A stretch of 64,000 nucleotides of DNA from Candidatus Babelota bacterium (GTDB taxonomy: Bacteria > Babelota > Babeliae > Babelales > JABDEC01), in assembly GCA_013286795.1 (NCBI GenBank), contig JABDFA010000003.1:55491-119490 (forward strand), written 5' to 3'. A program made the position numbers and the translations under genes. Below are positions 26,780 through 33,249 of this stretch, piece after piece. Position 1 is the first letter of the stretch; the number at the start of each line of letters is the position of its first letter. The notes below the pieces were generated by a model. That model searched no databases. It saw only the letters and a program-made list of their open reading frames with translations, and was not told the origin of the DNA.

Positions 26780-27453
26780 TGGATATGCATAAACTAAACC
26801 AATTTGTAACATTGATTATATTAGTTGTTAATTTTTCATCTCAAGCAATTGAAAATGCGATATATGAAAAACTAGATAAAAACAAGCAGCTTGTAGGAGC
26901 TATATATAATGGAAATCTAGAAGAGGTTAAAGAAGCTATTGAGAAAGGAGCTGATGTAGACTATATAGACGAATATCGTGGCACTTCTTTAATGGCAGCC
27001 TTTTATTACAGACAATATCATCTTGTTAAATTCCTAATAGATTCCAAAGCAAATGTTAACATCGCAGATAAAGGGCTCACGGCTTTGCATTATGCTGCAT
27101 ATCAACAAGCTCCAGACTATGTATTTAAATTACTTATAGGAGCCCATGCAGACGTTAACGCTCAAAGTGATAATGGCAATACTCCATTACTAGCTTATTT
27201 AGGCAAAGGATATGGCCTTGACTTAAGTGTCATCCAATTACTTTTAGATGCAGGTGCTGATACAAATTTAAAAAATAAAGCAAACGAGGGACCTATAGAA
27301 CTTGCAACAAAATTTGAAAAAGTTGAAAATAGAGAACCTGTGTTAAAATTACTAAAAGATTGGCAAGAAAAAACAAGAAAAGCTATTAAACAAGAAACAG
27401 ACAAATATATACTGCCCGACCTTGGTAATATAATATGCGAATATCTTATTTAA
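26776..27453 (+). CDS. Secreted ankyrin-repeat protein
   Basis: A 225-residue protein whose start shares an ATGA with the previous stop. A signal sequence (FVTLIILVVNFSSQAI) is followed by four ankyrin units, such as VKEAIEKGADVDYID, VKFLIDSKANVNIADK, and IQLLLDAGADTNLKN. It closes with YILPDLGNIICEYLI, the shared motif at the extreme C-terminus. It resembles the 19749-21922 triplet in overall build. A second ATG at 26785 is an alternative start. Confidence 0.85.
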   Translation: MMDMHKLNQFVTLIILVVNFSSQAIENAIYEKLDKNKQLVGAIYNGNLEEVKEAIEKGADVDYIDEYRGTSLMAAFYYRQYHLVKFLIDSKANVNIADKGLTALHYAAYQQAPDYVFKLLIGAHADVNAQSDNGNTPLLAYLGKGYGLDLSVIQLLLDAGADTNLKNKANEGPIELATKFEKVENREPVLKLLKDWQEKTRKAIKQETDKYILPDLGNIICEYLI

Positions 27454-27461
27454 TATAAGTT

Positions 27462-27836
27462 TTATCTATAACTTGTGTATTTTTCTCTTTTGCCCCTACA
27501 CTTTTCGACTGGATATTTTTGAGCATTAATTTCCATTTTTTGTTCAATAGCTTGACTTAAATCAATATCATATAGCTTGCAAAGATTAATAAGACTTATT
27601 GCTATATCTGCAATTTCTTCTTGAACTTCTTGTTTATTACTTTTGATAAATTCCTTTGACTCTTCGGTTGTTAGCCATTGAAATTTTTCCATTAATTCAG
27701 CAGCTTCAATCGATATAGACATACTCAGATTTTTTGGAGAATGGTATTGGGACCAATCTCTATCTTGCATATATTTTATTATTTTATCTTTGATTTCATT
27801 TATAGTAGTTATTTTATCATTCATATTATTATCCAT
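27462..27836 (-). CDS. MazG-like nucleotide pyrophosphohydrolase (dCTPase-type)
   Basis: A 124-residue enzyme of the all-alpha NTP pyrophosphatase group. The metal-binding pattern is visible as ISIEAAELMEKFQW (E-x-x-E) and EVQEEIADIAISLINLC (E-x-x-D). The start WSQYHSPKNLSMSI and the end AQKYPVEKCRGKREKY are typical of the RS21-C6/dCTP pyrophosphatase subgroup, which cleans abnormal or surplus pyrimidine triphosphates. Length is right for this subgroup. The gene lies between convergent and codirectional ankyrin genes. Confidence 0.88.
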   Translation of the reverse strand: MDNNMNDKITTINEIKDKIIKYMQDRDWSQYHSPKNLSMSISIEAAELMEKFQWLTTEESKEFIKSNKQEVQEEIADIAISLINLCKLYDIDLSQAIEQKMEINAQKYPVEKCRGKREKYTSYR

Positions 27837-27852
27837 CTAAAAAATCTATCTT

Positions 27853-28479
27853 TTAATAAACATAATCACAAACGATATCTTCAAGAACTTCTGACAAATA
27901 TTTACTAAGCTCTTTTTTGATGTTCTCTTGATATTTTTTCAAACCTTCCTCTATTATTTTGGTCATATTTTTATTAGTAGAATTTTTTGCTATATCAAAA
28001 ACTGTTTCACCATCTCTATTCTTTACATTAGCATCTGCCCCGCAAGATAATAGAAATGCAACTATATCTTTGTGTCCATAAATAGCTGCACTCATAAGCG
28101 GTGTCCAACCATATATACCTTGCTTATTAATGTCGGCCCCTTTATTAATCAAAAATTTTACTATATTTAAATTATAAGCTCCATTAGTTTCAGCTGCAAT
28201 GGTAAGAGGCGTACTTCCGGAAGTAGTACTATTTATATCGGCTCCGTTTAATAATAAAAATTCTACTATATCTAAATAACTATTACGAGCAGCTAAAGCA
28301 AGCGATTCATTCAGTTGATCAAGAGTAATGCCTTCAGCTACGGCCTCTTTGATTAAATTTAGATTTCCGTAAGTTCGACCACGACTAAGTTTAGCTTCAA
28401 CAGACATACCATTAACACCAAAAGAGCCTAAAAGACTCAGCAAGCCTGTAAATAATACCAATAACATATTTTTATTCAT
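27853..28479 (-). CDS. Secreted ankyrin-repeat protein
   Basis: A 208-residue protein with signal sequence (MLLVLFTGLLSLLGSFGVNG). Ankyrin units include IVEFLLLNGADINSTTSGST, IVKFLINKGADINKQGIYGW and IVAFLLSCGADANVKNRDGE, close to consensus. The end is YLSEVLEDIVCDYVY, the shared motif at the C-terminus. It starts the minus-strand pair with the MazG-like gene, 16 bases apart. Confidence 0.86.
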   Translation of the reverse strand: MNKNMLLVLFTGLLSLLGSFGVNGMSVEAKLSRGRTYGNLNLIKEAVAEGITLDQLNESLALAARNSYLDIVEFLLLNGADINSTTSGSTPLTIAAETNGAYNLNIVKFLINKGADINKQGIYGWTPLMSAAIYGHKDIVAFLLSCGADANVKNRDGETVFDIAKNSTNKNMTKIIEEGLKKYQENIKKELSKYLSEVLEDIVCDYVY

Positions 28480-28668
28480 ATTTTACTCCAATATTTTTAA
28501 AATTACTTATTAATTAGACTAGCACATTGTCTCAAATTGTCAATTTTATAGATCAATTTGTACTAATATTATACCTGGCAAATACCTGATTTTATCAAAT
28601 ATTTGATTTTTTTATACAATTTGATAATATTAATTATATATAAATAGTTAATAAAATGAGGAAATAAT

Positions 28669-29583
28669 ATGAAAAAGTATCTTTTTAGCTTATTACTAGT
28701 TTTAACATGTTCTCTGTATTCAATGGAAGATGAAGAGAATTTAACAAAAAAACCTGAAATGTCAGATGTTGATTCAGATTCTGATACAGAAATGGCTGAA
28801 GTCAAAGAACGAACAGAAGGTATTGCTAATATTTTAGGCCAATTTTTAGCACACGTAAGATCTTCTATACCTAAAACTCCTGAAGATTTAGAAAAAGCAA
28901 AAGAAAGCTTTATGGCAGGTTTACAAAATAAAATGCTTTTATCTAGTTGTTTTTTGGACAATACAGCAGAGGTAAAAGCACTTTTAGAAAATGGAGCTGA
29001 TGTGAATTTCCAATCATCAAACAAAGAGGACATAGAATATGAAGGCTATACCTGTCTTATGCATGCAGCGAAAAATAAAAATATTGAACTTATTAAACTA
29101 TTATTAAAATATAAACCTAATTTGGAACTCAAAGACAAACTTTATGGTGGCACTGCTTTATTCAAAAGTTTAATCTACCCAGCAGTACCTTATCCAAAAG
29201 AAGAACAGGAAAATTGTATACGTGTCGCTAAAATATTATTAATGGCTGGAGCTGATATTAATGCTAAAGATAAAGATTTTGAATCACCATTAATAAAGCA
29301 TGCTCGTATGGGAAATTTAGAAATAGTTAAATTTTTAGTATTTAATGGAGCTTCACTTGAACTAGAAAACCAATATGGTGAAAGTGCAATTGATGGAGCC
29401 ATAGATAATAATCATATAGAAGTTGAACAATTTTTAGAAAATTATCCAAAAATACAAAAGATTACTCAAAAAATTGTAAATAAAGCAAAGCATGAGATCA
29501 GAACAAAAGAAATTTTAAGAAATACAGTATTAAATAAAGATGTTGTTGAAATAATTTCAGATTATTGTGACGAGATAGAATAA
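28669..29583 (+). CDS. Secreted ankyrin-repeat protein
   Basis: A 304-residue protein with signal sequence (YLFSLLLVLTCSLYS) and an acidic linker. Ankyrin units start near residue 85 (VKALLENGADVNFQSS, TCLMHAAKNKNIELIKLLL, RVAKILLMAGADINAKDKDF, IVKFLVFNGASLELEN). The C-terminus has TVLNKDVVEIISDYCDEIE, the shared motif. A GAGGAA ribosome binding site precedes the ATG. It is divergent from the 27853 gene with about 190 AT-rich bases between. Confidence 0.86.
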   Translation: MKKYLFSLLLVLTCSLYSMEDEENLTKKPEMSDVDSDSDTEMAEVKERTEGIANILGQFLAHVRSSIPKTPEDLEKAKESFMAGLQNKMLLSSCFLDNTAEVKALLENGADVNFQSSNKEDIEYEGYTCLMHAAKNKNIELIKLLLKYKPNLELKDKLYGGTALFKSLIYPAVPYPKEEQENCIRVAKILLMAGADINAKDKDFESPLIKHARMGNLEIVKFLVFNGASLELENQYGESAIDGAIDNNHIEVEQFLENYPKIQKITQKIVNKAKHEIRTKEILRNTVLNKDVVEIISDYCDEIE

Positions 29584-29590
29584 AACTTTA

Positions 29591-29650
29591 ACTTGTGTTA
29601 AAAAAATAGATATATTATCTATGTTTTAAATTAAAACAAATAACACAAGT
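29591..29650. repeat. Nested inverted repeats in the leader of the 29656 gene
   Basis: ACTTGTGTTA (29591-29600) is perfectly complementary to TAACACAAGT (29641-29650). Inside lie a second palindrome, ATAGATA/TATCTAT (29606-29622), and TTTTAAATTAAAA (29624-29636). The whole occupies the space between a stop at 29583 and the start at 29656. It could be an operator or an mRNA leader structure. Confidence 0.6.
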
Positions 29651-29655
29651 AAAAA

Positions 29656-30657
29656 ATGATAAAGAAATTTTTAATAATTTTAGCTATGTCAACAAACTCT
29701 CTCAAAGGTGTTATTGAAGAAGGTGATATTTTAAGCAATGAAGAAATAAATGTTATTTTATTGGGGGATATACACATTCAAGATTCACAATCTAAAAAAC
29801 AAGTTTGTGATACTTTTAGAGCAATAAAAGAATTAAACGCATTATTAATAATAGAAGATACAAATGAAAATATAGATAGCTTAGAAGTCCCTGAAAAAAT
29901 TGAATTAAAAATAAAAGGTGATTTCTTAAATTCTTCTAAAAATTATCTCAACCCATTAGGTTATCTCTGCAAAACATCAAATATAGATAATGCTAATGTA
30001 GAGTTTAGAGCTATTTGGATTGCATTTAGTCAAAATTGTATAAAATTAGAAGATGCCATAAGAAAAACTAAAGATGTTTTAAATGAATTAAAAAATCAAT
30101 TTGATAAGTTGGGTGAATCAGACACAAAAAAAGCGCTTATTGGAGTGTGTCAAGAAATAGAAAATGATCCGAAATGGGATCTTCTAATGAAATATCAAAA
30201 TCTTAAATTTAATGAATTTATAGAGAAAATTTCTATAGAAGAATTATATAGCATTAAAGGAATGAATTTTAAAAACGAAAGTTATAAAAAAAAACTAATA
30301 GCCAAATTTTTTAAAAATAAGTTAAAAAAAAAATTTTGGGAAATAAGCGTTCCATATCTTACATTTACATATAGAATGATAGAGATGCAAATATTAAAAG
30401 AATTAAATAAAAACCGAAATAAAAAAAATATATTTATTTGTGCCGGCGTAAACCATACAAAACGAATAAAAGAATGTTTATCGGAATTCAAAACCATAAA
30501 ATCTTCTGATATATCCTATAAAAAATGCTTATGCTACTGCGTCTTCAATTGCTGCTATTGTTATTGTGACAAAATTCCCAAAGCTCTGGATATTCAAGAA
30601 TTTTTAAAAGATTTTATTGATCAAAATAAAAAAGAAGAAGAGACTATTTGGGTATAG
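29656..30657 (+). CDS. Secreted protein of unknown function with a dense cysteine cluster
   Basis: A 333-residue protein with a weak signal sequence (FLIILAMSTNSLKG). VILLGDIHIQD near the start and IFICAGVNHTKRIKECLSEF near residue 265 recall the paired histidine motifs of the ChaN/EreA/TraB-like group, but the match is too thin to assign. Most striking is a cluster of seven cysteines within 14 residues (CLCYCVFNCCYCYC) at about residues 291-304. The next gene follows after about 10 bases and is probably co-transcribed. Role unknown. Confidence 0.7.
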   Translation: MIKKFLIILAMSTNSLKGVIEEGDILSNEEINVILLGDIHIQDSQSKKQVCDTFRAIKELNALLIIEDTNENIDSLEVPEKIELKIKGDFLNSSKNYLNPLGYLCKTSNIDNANVEFRAIWIAFSQNCIKLEDAIRKTKDVLNELKNQFDKLGESDTKKALIGVCQEIENDPKWDLLMKYQNLKFNEFIEKISIEELYSIKGMNFKNESYKKKLIAKFFKNKLKKKFWEISVPYLTFTYRMIEMQILKELNKNRNKKNIFICAGVNHTKRIKECLSEFKTIKSSDISYKKCLCYCVFNCCYCYCDKIPKALDIQEFLKDFIDQNKKEEETIWV

Positions 30658-30667
30658 GAATAAAATT

Positions 30668-31537
30668 ATGAAGAAAAAATTAGTTTTAATCAGTTTATTA
30701 ACTGTATCAAATAATTATTCAATGCAAATTTTTCGAACAAGTTTTAAAAGGACTCCTGCACTTAAACAAATATTATTAAAAAGAAAATTTTCTACATCTA
30801 AAAAATTCACAGAAAAAAATATCCGTATAAAAAATAATTTAATAACTAGTTTAGTAACATTAGCTTACATTACCTGTTTGGGCATTCCAATAATAGGAAT
30901 AAATAATCTCGAACAAGCTTGGTATACTATTAAATCAGAATATTTTCCAACTTTTAATATAACCTATGATGATTCAATAATTTTAACCAGTTGCGAAAAA
31001 TTCATAACTTTAAGATGTGTATGTGGAAATAGAGAAATAACATTAATTAATAATGGCGCTTCTTTTATTGCTGATGGTCATTGTATATGTAGTATGAATT
31101 TTTCTAATATAAAAAGCAAGATTAGATACAGCCCCAAAGATAAAAATTATCCAGAAGTACAAGGTGATTATAATCAACTCGTCATTAGGTGTAGATGTCA
31201 TTTTGGATGTAAATCTATATTTATAATTGAGAGAAATAAAGTAACAGCTACTTCAGCAGATAGATGTTCTAACAAAATAGATTTCTCACAAATACAAGTT
31301 GCTATGAAAATAGGACCCGGTTCACCAGATTATTTCAATGGGCTAGATTACAAACGTCGTACATTTATACAAAAACGTTGTAATACACTTAGTTATCCAA
31401 AAATGAGAGCACAATGTGAAAGAGAAGCTCAAAAAAAACAGGAAGATTTTTTGAAGCTAAAAGCCAAAGAAGCCAAGCAACTTTTTAATACTATTAAACC
31501 TCTTGTAAAGCCTCCCCCTCCACAATTTTGGTGGTAA
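30668..31537 (+). CDS. Cysteine-containing secreted or membrane protein, unknown
   Basis: A protein of about 289 residues. The ATG at 30668, after AGGAATAAAATT, gives a signal sequence (KLVLISLLTVSNNYS); a longer frame from 30617 overlaps the previous gene and is unlikely. One further membrane segment is near residue 65 (LVTLAYITCLGIPIIGI). Two similar units follow, each with a C-x-C pair and a beta-rich stretch: LRCVCGNREITLINN...CIC and IRCRCHFGCKSIFIIERN. This may be a duplicated metal or disulfide module. The C-terminus is a charged helix ending in a proline run. No family recognised. Confidence 0.7.
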   Translation: MKKKLVLISLLTVSNNYSMQIFRTSFKRTPALKQILLKRKFSTSKKFTEKNIRIKNNLITSLVTLAYITCLGIPIIGINNLEQAWYTIKSEYFPTFNITYDDSIILTSCEKFITLRCVCGNREITLINNGASFIADGHCICSMNFSNIKSKIRYSPKDKNYPEVQGDYNQLVIRCRCHFGCKSIFIIERNKVTATSADRCSNKIDFSQIQVAMKIGPGSPDYFNGLDYKRRTFIQKRCNTLSYPKMRAQCEREAQKKQEDFLKLKAKEAKQLFNTIKPLVKPPPPQFWW

Positions 31538-31637
31538 TATATATGATTACTAAACTGTTGTTTTTCAACTAACTTGTTCTTCACGCTTCAATTTTTTGTT
31601 ATTTAGTGAAATACTCAGAACTTTCCAATTTAAGTCC

Positions 31638-31684
31638 GTGACATTTTGTCACGACCTAACTTTAAACCTGTGACAAAATGTCAC
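31638..31684. repeat. Paired palindromes
   Basis: GTGACATTTTGTCAC (31638-31652) and GTGACAAAATGTCAC (31670-31684) are each near-palindromic and are exact reverse complements of one another, 17 bases apart. A related palindrome, CGACAAATTGTCG, is at 31739-31751. They look like protein-binding sites or strong hairpins; no partner gene is obvious. Confidence 0.65.
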
Positions 31685-31804
31685 AAGTTCATTCTTTATG
31701 CAACTAGAAAATAATTTATATGAGATAATTTCAACTGCCGACAAATTGTCGACAGTTTGTATACCAACTTTAATTTCACAAAATTAATAAAATAAAATTC
31801 ATTC

Positions 31805-31980
31805 GCACTTGTCCGTGTGGTTTGAGCCGGTCTGAAAGACCCAGGCGAACAGCCATCCGCCGTGCCGAAGGCTATGGCGGACTTGCCGTACAAGTGCTTA
31901 GGGTTCCAAGGTCCTCCTTGGCGTCCGGATTCCTAAGGGTTTGACGAGAAACCCTTAGGGAAAGCGTAAGCTTTACTAAG
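31805..31980. ncRNA. Candidate structured RNA or repeat element, GC-rich
   Basis: GC-rich block in an AT-rich setting. GCACTTGT (31805-31812) pairs with ACAAGTGC (31890-31897), enclosing a TCCGCC/GGCGGA stem. CCAAGG (31906-31911) pairs with CCTTGG (31916-31921). CCTAAGGGTTT (31932-31942) pairs perfectly with AAACCCTTAGG (31949-31959), and AAAGC/GCTTT follows. CTTAGG at 31897-31902 could instead pair with CCTAAG at 31932, giving two exclusive folds. The strand is not determined. It may be an RNA or a dispersed GC-rich repeat, and I cannot tell which. Confidence 0.35.
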
Positions 31981-31995
31981 CCATAATGTGTGTTT

Positions 31996-32036
31996 AATGG
32001 TCTAGTTTTCGACAAACTGTAGACAACTAGATCATT
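31996..32036 (-). terminator. Hairpin at the 3' end of the PfkB gene
   Basis: AATGGTCTAGTT and AACTAGATCATT flank a central CGACAAACTG and pair over 11 of 12 positions. The arm reaches the stop codon of the minus-strand kinase gene. No clear T-run follows, so termination is only likely. Confidence 0.4.
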
Positions 32037-33234
32037 AATAATCAAATTTTTGAATTTTACTCAAGCCAAAAGCTTTTGCTCTTTTATTTAATTCTTCAAG
32101 AGTCAAAAGGCCAGCCTTAGCGCCTTCATAGCAAATTACAGATGAACTATTAAGTGTACCATTAACCATAGATTGCTCTATGGATTCACCGTGCAAAATT
32201 GATGCAACAAAACAGGATCCAAAAGAATCACCGGCACCTAATGTGTTGACGAATTTTTCTGGAGGTATGCTTGGATGAAAATATATATTCTTTTTATCTG
32301 CAACGTATACCCCTTCTGCTCCGTTGGTTATAACAATAATTGATGGGCCTAGGGGTAAGACTGTTTTGGCAAAATGGGCAACGAAGTTAACTAATTTAGG
32401 AAAATTTTGTTGCTCGTATGGTTCGACAAGCTCACCACGAGCGCAATTTTTATATTCAGAACAAGCAGGATGATCGGGGTTTTTATTTTCATCACGAGCA
32501 TATTTTATATTTTCATCACTAACAAGGTTTTCATTTTCCCAGCCCGTTCGTCCTGAGCTTGTCGAAGGATACGAATGGGCAAACTTAACATTATTTAATG
32601 TTTTCATGAATTCTGTAGCTTCTGTAGTGTTCATGTTTAAAATGTCTATGTTTTTTAAGGAGCGGATAAAGACAGGGTCGTTTTTTAGTTGGTTAAGACC
32701 GGGGTTGCAGGCTACAGAAATGTTATTTTTTCTAGCAAAATCTGTTATTGGTTCAATAAGTTTAGATGAATCACCAGTTAAAGAAGTTATATAAAGTTGG
32801 TTGCTGTTTTTAATTTGGTTATAGGGAATTTCATTTTCTTTTAGGTCTTTATTTGCGCCCCGAAAAGCCAAAATAACTCTATCACCATTAGGTGGTGGTA
32901 TAACAAATGACATGCCTGTTTGCATAGTTGAATAAACAATATTATCTAGATTTATATTTTCTTTTTTAAGGTCAACTAATATAAATTCACCTTGAGAGTC
33001 TTTGCCAATTTTAAAAAATGATGAAGTTGTAAAACCTAATCTGGTAAATGCAACAGCTGCATTAGTTGCGCCGCCACCACTATAATAATGCAAATCTGTT
33101 ACATCTATTTTTGAACCTTGTTCGAGTAAAATATATGCTTGATTATCTTGATCACTAGTTTGCATGTTTTCATAATAAATAAAAACATCTTGAGTTGCGC
33201 CACCTATTGTTAATACATTAGCTGCTTTTTTCAT
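32035..33234 (-). CDS. PfkB-family sugar/nucleoside kinase with an in-frame repeat insertion
   Basis: A 399-residue ribokinase/adenosine-kinase-type enzyme. The N-terminal signature YYSGGGATNAAVAFTRLG (about 50-67) and the C-terminal catalytic signature NTLGAGDSFGSCFVA, with its catalytic aspartate, are both intact. The substrate is unclear; adenosine or a ribose-type sugar is plausible. Residues of about 220-275 do not belong to the fold. They begin AHSYPSTSSGRTGW and end CARGELVEPYEQQ and are encoded by two dispersed repeat units with a spacer (32411-32580). They are placed between NTTEATEFM and the helix before IIVITNGAEGVYV. Start has AAATTTTAATT upstream, so the ribosome binding site is weak. 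Confidence 0.88.
   Translation of the reverse strand: MKKAANVLTIGGATQDVFIYYENMQTSDQDNQAYILLEQGSKIDVTDLHYYSGGGATNAAVAFTRLGFTTSSFFKIGKDSQGEFILVDLKKENINLDNIVYSTMQTGMSFVIPPPNGDRVILAFRGANKDLKENEIPYNQIKNSNQLYITSLTGDSSKLIEPITDFARKNNISVACNPGLNQLKNDPVFIRSLKNIDILNMNTTEATEFMKTLNNVKFAHSYPSTSSGRTGWENENLVSDENIKYARDENKNPDHPACSEYKNCARGELVEPYEQQNFPKLVNFVAHFAKTVLPLGPSIIVITNGAEGVYVADKKNIYFHPSIPPEKFVNTLGAGDSFGSCFVASILHGESIEQSMVNGTLNSSSVICYEGAKAGLLTLEELNKRAKAFGLSKIQKFDY
32411..32582. repeat. Two dispersed repeat units inside the PfkB kinase coding sequence
   Basis: A type A unit lies at 32411-32445 (GCTCGTATGGTTCGACAAGC ... ACGAGC), the same as those at 10128 and 51104. A second unit at 32542-32580 runs from GCCCGTTCGTCCTGAGCTTG to ACGAATGGGC with inverted ends. 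Between them are about 95 bases of low-complexity AT-rich DNA. The whole stretch is translated in frame without a stop on the minus strand. Confidence 0.85.
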
Positions 33235-33249
33235 AATTAAAATTTTAAT

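Larger units (their letters stand above)
31538..32034. other. Non-coding, hairpin-rich intergenic island
   Basis: The longest gene-free stretch of the window. It contains two mirror-image palindromes at 31638-31684, another at 31739-31751, a GC-rich block with several hairpins at 31805-31980, and a hairpin at 31996-32036. A short minus-strand frame crosses it (31696-31893) but lacks any sign of being coding. It lies between the converging 30668 gene and the PfkB gene. Confidence 0.7.

Noticed and set aside
28594..28615. ATCAAATATTTGAT followed by seven T, a terminator-like signal
   Set aside because: It lies between divergent genes, where no transcript should end, and the stem is all A/T except one pair on each side; probably chance in AT-rich promoter DNA.
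29656..30657. Firm assignment of this protein to the ChaN/EreA/TraB group
   Set aside because: Only two short histidine-containing patches fit; spacing and other conserved residues cannot be confirmed.
31696..31893. Minus-strand frame of 65 codons crossing the GC-rich island
   Set aside because: Composition follows the palindromes and hairpins beneath it, there is no ribosome binding site, and the residues resemble no protein; better explained by the structured DNA.
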